Source of the DNA: Castanea sativa
Lineage: Eukaryota > Streptophyta > Magnoliopsida > Fagales > Fagaceae
Assembly (NCBI RefSeq): GCF_040712315.1
Contig: NC_134018.1
Location: 4,983,501 to 5,047,500, forward strand
DNA length: 64,000 nt
Direction of reading: 5' to 3'
Below are positions 12,212-24,535 of the stretch, in pieces. The first letter of the stretch is position 1. Every line of letters begins with the position of its first letter. The position numbers and the translations under genes are program-made. The notes beneath the pieces were generated by a model. The model did not search any database, was not told where the DNA came from, and was given only the letters and a program-made list of their open reading frames with translations.

Positions 12212-12805
12212 GATATAATAAAAGAAAAGAAAAATAAAAAAATATAAGAAAAGATAAGATAATGATATGAACATGATAATGATAATGTTAACAAAGTGGA
12301 GTCCTTTTAGTATCTAAATCACGATAAAATAATGTATTTTTGTTGGAGATAAAACAACCATTTTTTTTTACAAATTAAACCATAATCCAAGACTTTCAAA
12401 AAAATAAAAATAAAAACATTACTTATCTGAGGGAAACAACCTTCAACCCTGAGCGTTGTGATGGCAAGGCATTAAGCTTGGTGGCAAAAAAAAAAAAAAC
12501 CTGTACAAAAAAAAAAAATTAAACTTAAAAAATGAACATGAGGGAAACAAACTTCATGTATACAGAAATAAAACCTGTTTCCAGTTCGTGTAATCATCAT
12601 TAAAGACAAAAAAGTGAGATCAGGGAGAGAGAGGGCTGAGATTTGATATAAGAAAAAGCTTACCTCAAATCTATGCTGTTGTTGTTGTCGTTTGTATTGA
12701 AATCTGAAGCAAAGAGGTGGGTGAAAGGAGTCTGAAAACACAAAATTGAGAGAATTGCATAACTGAAGAAGAAGCAATTTGAGTTTGAAAACTAACATAA
12801 GTGTA
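12212..12805. other. Intergenic, low complexity
   Basis: A/T-rich sequence with A-runs and one C/T-rich stretch. No supported gene or defined element. Confidence 0.4.
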
Positions 12806-13046
12806 TTGGAAGTGTGCTCCTATTTTGTAGATAGTGTTTTACGTGGAAGTTAAATAACTATTTTTACCAAGTTTTGCCCCTACTTAAACATAGGCTGTAG
12901 GGGTATTTTAGACCAAAAAAAAATCTTTTACCAAACTATCCTTTAGTTTTATCTCTACTTAAACCTAAGGGTATAGAGGTATTTTGGAACAAAAAAAAAA
13001 TCCACTCCAAACAGGTGCAGCTGCTTAAATAGTAGTATAGAAAAGT
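12806..13046 (+). repeat. Diverged interspersed repeat, copy 2
   Basis: Starts GTGTGCTCCTATTTTGTAGA and ends GCTTAAATAGTAGTATAG, matching the ends of 10934-11122. Inside is a short direct repeat (CTACTTAAAC followed by GGTATTTT, twice). Non-coding. Confidence 0.45.
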
Positions 13047-13324
13047 AGCTTGCAGTCTATGCCTCTCTTTGTTTCTCTCTTCAAAATTTATTGTTTATTT
13101 GATAAATTCTCTCTCCAACAATAAGCTGAAAGTTGAATTAGACTAGTGGGCACCCATAAGGGTTGACCTACAAGTCTTAACTTGAGCACGTTACCCGAAG
13201 GCTGACGTAAATTAGTTAATTCCCATTTTTTGTTCACTAAAAAAAAAAATAATAATAATAATAATACGACCAAGCTTCAATAAAGCTACATGAAGTTCTC
13301 CAAAATTCTAATCTTATTGGCTCA

Positions 13325-13327
<3 letters not shown>

Positions 13328-13377
<50 letters not shown>
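13328..13377. repeat. (AT)n microsatellite
   Basis: About 25 uninterrupted AT dinucleotides. Likely length-polymorphic. Confidence 0.95.
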
Positions 13378-13383
<6 letters not shown>

Positions 13384-13627
13384 GTTGGAAATGACATGTA
13401 TTTTTATATCTCAAATTTTTTCCCAGTAATTTTTCTTCTAAATTATTTTAGAAGTCAATCCCTTGCAATAATTTAACAAGAAACTTGGATTTCCGACCCT
13501 ATTTTATCCTCACATATTGTAATAACTAATAAGAAAAATTACCTGTTGATCCATCTCTTGGTTTCTAATATGCAATCAATGCCGGCTAAGATTTGCAGAA
13601 TTCTACACCCACCATCACTAAACATAG

Positions 13628-14395
13628 TGTGGGGGGTAAAAGTGCTTGGACAAACGTTTGGGCTTTGGACTTGATTGGTTGGTACAAATTTGTTTGATCA
13701 GGGTCTCTAGGCCCACAAGTCAGTCCGCACTATAGAGGTCTGAGGAGTTGTTCGAGGAGGAGTATCTCCTCGGACAGGCCAAGCAACTGCCCTGGGGCTT
13801 GCTAAACGGGTTAGAGGCAGAATTCTTGAAGAACTGGTAGGTAAAAGTGTGATCTAAGCACCATTTAGAAGCAGGAACGTGTGAGAAATATCTGAAGAAA
13901 AAACTGCTACCACCACATTAAAGACCCTGCATCTACCTTCCTGGCCGCATTAATAGGGAAATGACCTCTAAACAGTAGAATTCAGCTTTCCTGCTATTAT
14001 TTGAAGACTTCAAGAAGGTGGTGGATGAGACAAGTATCTAAGAGGAAGATTTGTGTGACACGTGGATGAAATAGGGAAGAAGAAGAAGTATATAAGAAGA
14101 CGAGAGAGGAAAAAAGGGAGGATCTTTTTGCTTAGCTAAAAAAGAACTAAGAATTGTAATTTTTGGCTTAGAAAAAGAAATACTATACAATTTGTCCTCG
14201 GCTTACGTCCGAGGAGGTTTCTTTGTCATATTCATTTGTCATTTGCATAGATTGCGGCATTCTAGCCTGTTGATCAACTTTCAACATCTCAAACTTAGGT
14301 TCCAAACTCATACTCTACAAATTTCATTGTATAAGGCTCTTTGGGCCTGAGCTCATTACTTATTTTTGGATCTAAATACAAATTGTGCGCTTACA
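13628..14395 (+). mobile_element. Solo LTR (family 1, copy 2)
   Basis: A 768-bp element from TGTGGGGGGT to GCGCTTACA. It is flanked by a perfect 5-bp target duplication CATAG (13623-13627 and 14396-14400). It is clearly related to the LTR at 11455-12206: CCTGGCCGCATTAATAGGGA, the ACACGTGG box (14058-14065), the CCTCGGCTTACGTCCGAGG palindrome and a GGGCCTGAGCTCAT tail all recur in the same order. No internal region remains. Confidence 0.87.
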
Positions 14396-14400
14396 CATAG

Positions 14401-15339
14401 TACTAATATGTATGCAGATTCAATATTTTATGCCTTTCCAATTTCCATCCCAATGTAAATGAGTCCACTCTTGTATTTGTGATTTGTAAAATTTTATAAA
14501 TCATTATCGCAATAGAGCTCACTCTCGTATTATATTTTCTGAGCCACCATCTTCCAAGTACCAGACAATAGTAATTTACATATATTTACTACTACTTACA
14601 ATTAGTAGTGATTCAAATCAAACTTTGTGTATTAGAATGATTCTTTTGTCTTTTGTCTAATACAAATATATAGCTTTTTTATTTTTTAAGATTCCTTAGG
14701 GTTTGAACTTATTGCTTCTTCCGTTATCATAATTGATGATATCAAAATATCAAATTAGTATTTGGTGTAAAAATTTCTTGAAGTTCAAATCTCTTATTCA
14801 ATAATAAAGTATACTTTTTATGCTATCTAAAACTACACAGAACAAAATTGGACCCAAATTTAGTAACTTGAGATTTTTGACCCGAAGGGAAAACTGATTG
14901 ACATATGACAAGATAAATTTTGAAACAAATTTTCTTTTTTGAATGATGGCTAGCGTAAAAGTGCTAAGCTCATGATAATTCAAAATGTTGAGAAAAAATG
15001 AATATGGTTGGAACCCTGGCTAAGCGCAATTATTGATTATTTGATTCATCGATCATGTTATTTAATTGACAGTTCAGAAGTAATAGGTGACTGCTGGTTT
15101 TTTAAATTGTTGTACTACCCCATTATTGATTTATTTATTTATTTTTGCTGAATGCCCCCATAATGATTTCATGATGGAGATCAGCCAATGATATTACATC
15201 AATTGGACTGTTAATGCTTTTACTAGAGTCCCTCTGTATTATTTTTTTTTTGGAGAGAATTTTAACCAACGGCATTCATTTATAATGATAGCTCTTTATC
15301 ATTAAATTAAGACTTAGTGTCATACCTTTTTATATTGAG
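14401..15339. other. Intergenic DNA
   Basis: AT-rich spacer. No reading frame with protein-like composition and no clear element. Confidence 0.4.
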
Positions 15340-15511
15340 TAATGCTGGTGTCATGTAGAATGACATAGCTTATGCCACAATTCACTCATACTGCGAGTTG
15401 TAAGTAGGTGTGATGGTGGATCCATGTGAAAACACATCTTTACCACTTTTAACTTGTCACATGGGTAAGTTGTAACACAAATTACGCCATTTTATGTAGC
15501 ACCAAAGTTAC
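15340..15511. mobile_element. Degenerate MITE
   Basis: Left arm TAATGCTGGTGTCATGTAGA is an imperfect inverted match to the right arm, which reads ATTTTATGTAGCACCAAAGT before the end. The match continues for about 50 bp per arm. Non-coding and old. Confidence 0.5.
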
Positions 15512-15568
15512 TATTTTATATCAGAACTAAAACCATAAATATATATACGTTTACGTGGACATAGACAC

Positions 15569-15570
<2 letters not shown>

Positions 15571-15619
<49 letters not shown>

Positions 15620-15620
15620 T
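15571..15620. repeat. (ATT)n microsatellite
   Basis: About 16 ATT/TTA trinucleotides in a row. Confidence 0.95.
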
Positions 15621-16187
15621 TGTTTTTCATACCTTACCTTGCCCAAACACAATCGGATCCACTTCTAATTTTATGCACAAAGTTCATGCAATCACTTTAC
15701 AACAGATCACTCAATGCAGGACAAAGTGTAAATGGCGTGAAAAAATTTATATGACAGATAATAAATTTAAAGTACGAAGATTTTTAGCGTTGGATTTACT
15801 ACTATCGTTGATTAAATAGAGACACAATTCATATTAATATTTACTTACTTTTCTATACCTAATATGTAATGTTTTATTTTTAAAGTTTGTTAGTTATCTT
15901 CCTAGGTAATATAAAATTAATATCATTTTACATGTAGCAGGAACAAATGCACCTGAGAAGCTTTATAACTTGACATGGTATACGACATAAGAACATTAGT
16001 ATTTGGGCTTGTAAAGCTCTCAAAATGGTATTTTACAATCCACAAACACTAAAATGACTCTTTATCCGGATTTTTATATCCTAAAAAATTTACAATACTA
16101 CTACAAGCTCTTATATATGCAACTTATTGTAGTAGTTTGTATTTCTTTTTTTATTATTTTTTATTCATTTAGCCTCTCTCTTCTGAT
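15621..16187. other. Intergenic DNA
   Basis: No supported feature seen. Confidence 0.4.
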
Positions 16188-16196
16188 CACTTTGTC

Positions 16197-16361
16197 ACTG
16201 TTTTAAAAACCGAACCGGACCGGCCGGTCCGACCGGTTCAACCGGAAAAGCCGATGTAGTCCAGTCTGGTTAAAAGCATTAAAACCGGTCAATAACCGGG
16301 AAAAACCGGAAATTTAAAAAAAAAAAACGGTTTGATGTCCGGTTCGGTTTTTAAAACCATG
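16197..16361. mobile_element. MULE-type MITE with 9-bp target duplication
   Basis: 165-bp element whose arms are inverted: left GTTTTAAAAACCGAACCGGA, right TCCGGTTCGGTTTTTAAAAC. A perfect 9-bp direct repeat CACTTTGTC flanks it (16188-16196 and 16362-16370). A 9-bp duplication is the hallmark of Mutator-like transposons. The interior is rich in CCGG/CGGT motifs and non-coding. Confidence 0.85.
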
Positions 16362-16370
16362 CACTTTGTC

Positions 16371-17079
16371 TTCCTCTTTCACTAACTTTGGCTTTTATTG
16401 GGTTTTGAGTTATATTATTTTATTGTGTAGATATATTATTTTAATGTGTTGTATGATAAAATAAAATTTAGGATGTTAGGTGTATTATAAAATAATATAG
16501 TATAATAAGATGGTAAAATGTGATATTTTTTAGAAACCAGATGCTAATGTTCTAAGTTTTTTTTTTTTTTTTTGGTTATTTTAAGATAATGATATTATGA
16601 GTGAACTTTGAATCATGTAAATTTAAGAATCTATGTATTATTTAATTTTTGTTTTTGAATATTTTGTTATTTTATACGTTTTATATTTTTTTCACTCGAA
16701 AAAATATGGGTTGACTTACAATCCAACTCGCTTACAAGTTACAACTCTTTTAAGCTGACCCGACATAAAAACCCATAACACATTCTTTATATGGGCCGGT
16801 TCAACAAAGTTAATCAAATAGTCCTCCACCTTTTGTTTTGGAAATCAACTAAAGCCCAATTCAAGCAGACATCGATTTCGACTTTGGACGCCCACCTAGC
16901 CCAAAAGGGGCAATTATGTAATTTTGAAAACAATTTATTTATTTATTTATTATCAAACAGGAAATAAAGAAAAAATTGTTTGGATAATTCTAGTCAGAAC
17001 AAGCAACGCAGAGAGAGACTCATACATTACTCACAGCAAAATAGAGAAAAACTGAGAGACACAGAGAGAGCTTTCTTCC
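16371..17079 (+). promoter_or_regulatory. Upstream region of the plastid uS10 gene with site II motifs
   Basis: Three TGGGCC/T (site II) motifs lie within 300 bp of the ATG: TGGGCC at 16792-16797 and its reverse form AGCCCA at 16853-16858 and 16898-16903. Site II elements are known in promoters of plant ribosomal-protein and organelle-biogenesis genes, where TCP factors bind. The last 100 bp before the ATG are purine-rich (AGAGAGAG), as in many plant 5' leaders. The upstream part is plain AT-rich spacer. Confidence 0.55.
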
Positions 17080-18942
17080 ATGGCAGTTTCTTCAATCTCT
17101 GCAACACGAATTCCTTCCATTCCATTGCCCAATTCTTCTCCATTTCCTTCCAAACCAAAACTCTCTTCTTTCTCTTTCTACACTTGTAAAGCCTCAAAGC
17201 TCAAAGCCCTTAAACCCTCACTACCATCTACCAGGGTTTATGCTGCTCCTGAAGTGTTGGAATCCCCAGAAAATCTAGACCCACCTCTAGAAACCCCAGA
17301 TGAGTCTGACCCTACAACCTTTGAGGTCTGTAATTCTTGCCCTTTTTGTTTTGTTTTGCTTAAATTCTGTTTGGTTGTAGATAAAATGTGGGAAAAGAAA
17401 ATATCTTTGTTACTCAAATTTTCTCCTTTTGACCTCAATTAAGCTTGAAACGCTATTTGGGCAAATGGGTATGGTTTTTTTTTTCTGGGAAACTGAAAAC
17501 AGATGAGCATGAAAGCACTTTCTATGTTTGGTTGCTGAGAAAATGTGGGATTGGAAAATAGAAATATTTTCTTTAGTGCAGTTCATCAAATATCTAAAGG
17601 AGTTTAATTTTTATGGCTTTGAATTTAACATTAATTATCTGTGTTTTAGGTTGGAGATTCCGAGACACCCAGTACTTCTTCACTCAGTATTGGTGCAGAT
17701 GCAGACTCGGTATAAATCTTTCTAATGTTTGGTTGATTTTCATATTGTGAAAAAAAAAAAGAAAAAATTTTAAGTGTTAGATTTAATTTAACTTTTTTAC
17801 TCAAGAAAACTTTAAATTTCAATAAGAAGAAAAAGTCTGAATGGGTGGGGCAATATGTAATGCTTGGGATCAATAGGATGACAAACTAAATGAAATGGGT
17901 GTGTAATACTTTGTGCAATTTGGATTTTATTTCATGAGAGTAACTTTCACTGCTAAAGAAATTGATTTGAAGTCTTGTACTGTAAACTCCGTTTTTCAAT
18001 GGAGTTGAAGATGAAGCTATGATTCTGAGGAGTAAGATTGTAATTTGGAGTTAAGTGAATCATTTCCTTTTTCCATGTAAAAGATGTTCCTCAGACAGTT
18101 GAGATTAGTCAAGTTAAGTTCAGTTTTTAGTCTGGAAACGTTCTTGTCGATGAAGTAGATCCTCATATGTCAGTTTTGCCTTTTCTTTTATATTCATATG
18201 CTAGAGTTCTGACTCAACTGTTGCCTGCAAGTTGCGACTATTCCTCTCACCTATTTGATTCTGGAACAGACTTCTGTGTAAGCATCAACCAATAGATCAT
18301 GTAGTCACTCTCTTCAGTAATAGTACCACCTTGTTTATAATGCAGCACCTTGCTATGCAGCAAATGTTTTGGCTTGCGACAAAGAGAACTTTTTAGTTGC
18401 TTTAGAGATTTAATTCACATCTTTTGCTGCTGCTTGGCCATAAAGGATATATGAAATGGCCATATGAACAACCATTAAGTTGTTGAAAAATAACCACAAG
18501 GCCAACAACAAAGAAGTCAGGGCTGACTGAAAAATCAAAATATATCTTTTCTGTTTAGAACTATTTGTCTGTCATTTTTTCTACCTTTCTTGTAGAATTG
18601 TAATAATCTAAACTGACGTTTTGTTTGCAGATGGCCCCAAAGCAGAAAATCAGAATTAAGCTTAGATCATACTGGGTGCCCCTAATTGAGGACTCCTGCA
18701 AGCAGATATTGGATGCTGCAAGGACTACAAATGCAAAAACCATGGGTCCTGTTCCATTACCAACCAAAAAGCGAATCTATTGCGTTCTCAAATCACCACA
18801 TGTGCACAAGGATGCAAGATTCCATTTTGAGATCCGTACACACCAGCGCCTCATTGATATTCTTTACCCAACTGCTCAAACAATTGATTCTTTGATGCAA
18901 CTTGATCTTCCTGCTGGTGTCGATGTGGAGGTCAAGCTCTGA
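17080..18942 (+). CDS. RPS10: 30S ribosomal protein S10 (uS10), chloroplastic
   Basis: Exons 17080-17325, 17650-17709 and 18631-18942, with both introns phase 0 and GT-AG. They sum to 618 nt, giving 205 aa. Residues about 1-54 are a Ser/Pro/Lys-rich plastid transit peptide ([20 protein letters not shown]). An acidic linker of about 48 aa follows, then the conserved uS10 core at 103-205 ([43 protein letters not shown]). uS10 sits in the head of the small subunit of the plastid ribosome. The length suits the nuclear-encoded plastid form. The 60-bp middle exon lies wholly in the linker. The start is supported by the transit peptide and the purine-rich leader. Confidence 0.93.
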
Positions 18943-21470
18943 AGAAACAGTGCTGCAGCTTAGGTAAATTTCTTGAATTTCCAAACTATGAGGTTAACTA
19001 TGATTTGTAGATTGCTATTTGGGGGAAAAAAGTAGAGAAGAAGACTGTGATAGATGATATTTCTTTTCCTATTTTGATTATTACTCCAACTTTCATCTTC
19101 ATTAAGTAAAGCCATCAGTCCCAATTTTTTTTTGCAAAAAACTTGTTGAACTTCCTATGCATTAAAGATAAAGAGTTTAAGGATGTTTGGATTGCTTACC
19201 ACAATGTTGAGTTTATTCCTAAGAGGCTAAGACTAATTCCTTAAATTCCTAGTTGTGGACTTTCATCTGCTCTACGTTGTTCTTATCGCTTTTAAATAAA
19301 CTTTTTGGTTCTTATGAATCTACTGGGTTCGATCAACTAAGCTTCTTAAGTGCAAAAAAGTGGCTTTCCCGTTTGGCTCTATCATGTAATTGTCTAACCA
19401 ACGAGATGGTGAAAGCCAGACAAAGTGAGCAAGAGAAAACTAACTTTTGAAAACTAAAACTGAAATTGTGTAATATACAAAACTAATGACCATCAAATAT
19501 GATGGTTGCATTCTTAATTGAGAAATTATTGGAAGAGAATTGATGATGGCTGAAGAAGGGCATTTTCAGTGGCAGGTAATTTGTTATGGAGATGTCACTG
19601 AGAAATATGATCTTGATAAGATGAAAGAAGCAAAAGGTGTTATTTTGGACACTCAAAGTGCCATGACAGTTGTTGGCCTTGTATTTCTTTCCTGGTTTAT
19701 GTGTTGCATCCTGGGACAATGAACTTGAAGAGATACAGCAGAAGCAATTCTATGCGAGTATCTCGCCAATGACCCATTTGGTCTGACGGCACCTCCCTAG
19801 GTAGGGGTTGAGGGTGAGGGGAGGGGCATGGGTAGTAGCTTAGGAGATTTCTAACCATTTCAAAAATAAAAATAAAAATCCATGTGAGTATATCTCCTCA
19901 TTGTTTGACTATAGGTTCTTTCCAAATGACCTCTCATTGGGGCTGTAGTTCCTTTTCTGTTGCATTAGTTTTTCAACTGAATTGATTAGTTCACCATTTT
20001 GCCTAAATATTTCAATATAGTCTGTCTTCTATGTAAAATTTTTTTATCCATAACATCACCAATGTTCTTGCAACAAGATTTCTAGCTTCTATTTTATCCT
20101 GTTCTTTCACATTTGTACCTTTCTTCTTAGGTTCTGGATAGCTTCCTAGAGCAAATATCCCTTAGAGATGTCATTGTCGAGATTTGCCTTGTAGAGGGGT
20201 GATCACAGGAACAAGTTCATTGAACAGTTGGCCTGTTCTCAAAAGTTTCTTTTGTGGATTTCTTGTAAGCAATATCACATAGAAAATTGAAACCGCTGAC
20301 CTCTTGAAGAAAGGCATGTAGAGTTTCTCTGTGGCATTCTCATTTTCTTGTGCTTGCATTAGTTGTTAGAGCTAGATGAAAAATACTAAGATGCATGACG
20401 TCTTGAATGTTTACTGAGCAATGTTACTATTTTCTAGTTCTTGTCAGATTAGTAAGTGCTGACACATTATCTTGTCTTTTTTCTTAAATATGAAGTTTAT
20501 TTGATATAAAAGGTAGAATGAGATGAACTGTTTACCATATGTTACTTATACACGTCTTGCAAAAGTCACGAAGTCCATTAGACTTGAGTGACGAGTCACC
20601 TGAATGTTGATTATGTATTTGGTCATGTATCTCAAAATTTACTTGATTTCATTACCCCATAGTTTAGTGGTACCTCTGCCTCTTTCCAATGGGAAGACTG
20701 GTGAGTGCCGATCTTGAAGCCTAATACTGCTGAAACTATTTGTAGGGGGGTAAAAACTTTGATTTGGTGACATCTAATTATCTGATTTGTACAAAGTTTG
20801 ATAAAGTATATTAGAAAAAACAAAGACACACTTTAAGATCTTCGTGACCAGATCTTGATTTAACATGTCAAACTGATATTTTAATTCTAAAGTGTAAATC
20901 ATAAATCCTTTTTTCAAATGTCTCGCTTGAGCTTATCATTGAAGTAGATTATATGTTTAGACTTGGTTAATTTTCTTGTAAGACGAGCTCGAACTTGTTC
21001 ACGAGCAATATGATTAACTTATTATTTTTCCATATATATAGTAAACTCTTCACAAATTTAATAACTGAATTATGGTTGAAACTATATTGTTTGAGTTAAT
21101 CAAATAGCTTGATTTTCCCTTATGAACTTATAAAAAGTAGATCCACCAAAGGTTTAAAATTTGTGTTGTGTATCTAAGAGTTAGACCATTTTAGATATAC
21201 ACTATTGTCAATTTCTTTAGGGCCTTATCACATCTCTCCGTGTGTATGTAAAAATACTTAGTATTCTAAAAAAAAAAAAAAAAAAAGCAGAAGAAGAAGC
21301 AGATCCACCATCCTTTTATTGTTGAAAGTTAATTTTTTCATATAAATATTATGTAACTTTTATTATGAAATGGACTATTTATTTTATTAGTAAATTATAA
21401 ATAATAATTTAATATCTTATGAATTTAATGACAAATTTACACTATTCAATCTTTAATCTTTAGTCTATAT
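18943..21470. other. Intergenic DNA after uS10
   Basis: The first few hundred bases are the probable uS10 3' UTR. A 60-codon frame at 19540-19722 (+) has mixed composition with a hydrophobic end and no recognised domain; I do not call it. From about 20940 to 21470 the sequence resembles 26950-27290, meaning it is the 3' flank of the dehydrogenase repeat unit. Confidence 0.4.
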
Positions 21471-21482
21471 AAGTATATTTAC

Positions 21483-21655
21483 CCACACACCACTGCACAC
21501 CCTTGATATGATGGTCACTCCACAAATATAAGTGCTTGTGGGGTGGGGGAAGGGGCAAGGGCCAGGGTTCAAGTCTTCAAGAAGGGGTTTTACACACATA
21601 TACACTTAGATTAGACTAGAGTAGAATTCTATTTTGTAAATAATAATTAAAAAAA
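21483..21655 (+). mobile_element. SINE, copy 1 (complete)
   Basis: A 173-bp element with a tRNA-like head (GATGGTCACTCCACAA, then GGTTCAAGTCTTC, resembling pol III box A and box B), a body with TAGATTAGACTAGAGTAGAA and an A-rich tail. It is flanked by a 12-bp direct repeat AAGTATATTTAC (21471-21482 and 21656-21667). Four more copies occur in this window. Confidence 0.8.
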
Positions 21656-22228
21656 AAGTATATTTACACACACATACACTCACAAACATATTATGTATAC
21701 TTAAATCGACTAATGCTAATGAGCTTGTTCACGAATACATTATTTTGTTTCAGCTAGTTAATAGTCAAGCCAAACTAGACTTGAGTTTGACCTTTTTATT
21801 AAATAAACAAGCGTTTTTAAGTTTGTTCTAAGTCAAGTTGGAACTGTTTAGCTACTCATTTCAGCCCTAGTCCTTCTTTGAACTCCGAGGCCTACTAACC
21901 AAAAGTGAGTGGAGGCACCGTTCGAATACTTCAGGACACAAGGTTTTGACCCAAAATCCTGCCTTCATCCAAGATGGCTCAGTCAAGTACGTGTCTCCAT
22001 TACAAGCGCTGTCCAAAATTGCCTTGGCACACCCTTCTGTTGTCTCAGTTGGGAACCAATCAGCTTGAATCTAACCATAAATCACATTAAGAAAATGAAA
22101 AAAGATACCTCTTTGTTTTGAGAGAATAAGAATCAAAGTGTAAATAGTAGCTAAATTGGCAATAGAAATCACACATGTTAGGGATTACAAAATGGTTAGC
22201 ACAATTATTGTTAGGCCTAGGCACTCAT

Positions 22229-22352
22229 ATTGTCATATACACATCTGGCAGGCCTCCAAACAACAACAATCTAGTCTTAAGTCCAAAAGTATTGTCATAT
22301 ACACATCTGGCAGGCCTCCAAACAACAACAATATAGTCTTAAGTCCAAAAGT
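22229..22352. repeat. 62-bp direct tandem duplication
   Basis: Two adjacent units (22229-22290 and 22291-22352), nearly identical, containing CATATACACATCTGGCAGG and CTAGTCTTAAG or ATAGTCTTAAG. They lie in intron 5 of copy A. The equivalent place in copy B has one diverged unit. Confidence 0.85.
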
Positions 22353-22556
22353 TTGAGGTAGGTCAGGAATCCAAACTTTATCAATTATCATCGTACCAAA
22401 ACATCAATTTTTTTTTTTGTGTAGGTAGGAATTGAACCTCAAATTTATAATTTGACGATAAGAGACTTTATCAGTTGAGCTAATTGGAGCACATGATTTG
22501 CATATGTAAAATCAATGATATAAGCACAATATTTTCTTGCACATCCACATGGGATT

Positions 22557-22564
22557 TAAAAAAA

Positions 22565-22631
<67 letters not shown>
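22557..22631. repeat. A-run followed by (TA)n
   Basis: About 24 A residues, then about 25 TA dinucleotides, in intron 5 of copy A. Confidence 0.95.
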
Positions 22632-22633
<2 letters not shown>

Positions 22634-23910
22634 TTGAGAAAGTTCACGTGGGAGTAGGAAGGGTTTTATTATTATTATTTTTTTTAATACAAGCTTTGGT
22701 TCAATTGATACTGACAGGCTATAAAGAAGAGCTCATTTTTGTCAACCACGAAAAATAGAAATTAGGCATCATTATGTTTTCATGCTCTTCCAAAACCCCT
22801 CTCCTCCATTAACCATAGCCATAATATAAATGCAACATGCACTGGTAGGGTAAATGATTAGCTATGTTTGATAATTCACGTTATACTTTTTCTAAAGCCT
22901 ACCTCTGAAAGATAATCGCCTTGTGTCATTTCTGACTCAATCACTCTAGGATTCACAATTGTAATTCCAATATCCTGTCCAAATTCAGTCCTCAATGTCT
23001 CAAAAAAGGATATCAGGGCTGCTTTGCTTGCCTGAAGTCATCACAGATTTTACAAGCAATCAGTGAGAAGGAAAAAATGGGAATAACACAAATTAGGAGG
23101 TTTCTTACATTGTAGAAGCTAAAATTTGGAGTACTTAACCATGCTGCAGGTGAAGCAATTACAACAATCTTCCCTTTGCTTTTTCTTAAGTGGGGAACTG
23201 CATATTGGGTGCTATACACTGAACCCCAAAAATTTATATCCTTAAAAACAGGAAGTTTGGTTAGTCAGGGCAAGTATGCAACCTAAAACTCAGACAAAAA
23301 ATAGGTTAATCCTTGAACAAATGCAGCTTAACATCAAATAAAAATTTGAACTTTAAAGTGTGCAATTTTGTTGCAAATTTTTTGTGTATTTGGATGTGAA
23401 TAGCTAGTAGGATTTGAATTGAACCACCATGCCTATTTTATATCAACAAACACACAAACATTGGATCATGATCCTCTCAATTTTACTTAAAATAGAGACA
23501 GTTTATTTCATAGTTAAAATTTTATTTTTGGATTTGGCCGTGTACAAAGTGCCACTTTATTTAATCTAAACCATAAAATAGATCCATTTTAAATGAAGAG
23601 AATTCTAATATGGTTAATGCCAGGCCTAGAGATGCAATAATATCGGATGACATTATCTAATAGACAATTGGTATCACCGTTCATTTTTTTCAATTCCAAT
23701 AACAAGTACTGTTACAGTGTTATGGTTTTATTACCATAACTGAAGCAATATCAGATAATTGGGAGAAATCTTCAAACAAGCCTAGTCGTAGTATTCTAGC
23801 GTTGTTCACCAAATGGTCCACTGTTCCAACAACCCCACCCGCCATAACACAAGTCACAATTTTTTTTCCACAGCCATTGAAAACCAAGGGAGATTCTTCT
23901 TTTTACTAGG

Positions 23911-24037
23911 TAAATTTACATTGTAAACACAAAAAAGTGGCAAATGTTGTACATTTTTGCAAAAAGTGATAAATATTTTACACTTTTTGTAAATGTATAC
24001 AACATTTACTACTTTTTGTGTCTACAATGTAAATTTA
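23911..24037. mobile_element. Snapback MITE
   Basis: Left arm TAAATTTACATTGTAAACAC pairs with right arm GTGTCTACAATGTAAATTTA. The inverted match extends about 55 bp per arm (AAAGTGGCAAATGTTGTACA against TGTATACAACATTTACTACT). The middle is very short. It is inserted in copy A where exon 2 would be expected. Confidence 0.7.
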
Positions 24038-24410
24038 TATTGCAAGCATAATGCAAATATATAAAGGTCCGAAAACCAAATTACATATCACACAATTTTC
24101 TTCATTGATAATTAAGTTGCACATTCACTCAGCAGGTCTTGAAGTCATGATATAAACCTCTACATTACTTTTACAAGGGAAGGAAGGATGAGTTGAAACT
24201 CATGCTGAAAACATAAAATAAAGGGTTTTGTTAATGGGAACTTTATAGTGCTCGTTAATAGCAAATTTTGACTTTTTTTTGGGTACAATTTTGTCTTTTT
24301 TGCAGCTTTATGTCATTTTTTTCAATATAAGGCCAACTTTGTAGAGAGAAAAATTATTAAAATAACCAAAATGACTAGTTTTATTTTTTATTTTTTAATT
24401 TTTTTATTTT

Positions 24411-24535
24411 AATACAAGATAGAATTCTACTTTAGTCTAATCTAAGTGTATATGTGTGTAAAACTCCCTCTTGAAAACTTGAACCCTGACTCTTACCCCC
24501 CACATCCCACAAGCACTTATACTTATGGAGTGACT
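24411..24535 (-). mobile_element. SINE, copy 2 (head lost)
   Basis: The reverse complement matches the SINE at 21483 from GTCACTCCATAAGTATAAG through GATTAGACTAAAGTAGAATT to the tail. The first part of the head is missing, and a short duplication of the adjacent sequence follows (24518-24600). Confidence 0.7.

Noticed and set aside
11455..14395. Reading the two family-1 LTRs as the ends of one retrotransposon
   Set aside because: Each has its own different target duplication, and the 1.4 kb between them has no primer site or coding sequence.
19540..19722. 60-codon frame downstream of uS10
   Set aside because: No recognised domain, no second exon, isolated; below the level I can support.
22537..22758. 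Tyr-Ile repeat frame
   Set aside because: Encoded by the (TA)n microsatellite; the similar frame at 25588-25827 begins in another (TA)n tract, and only its part from 25716 is real exon 1 sequence.
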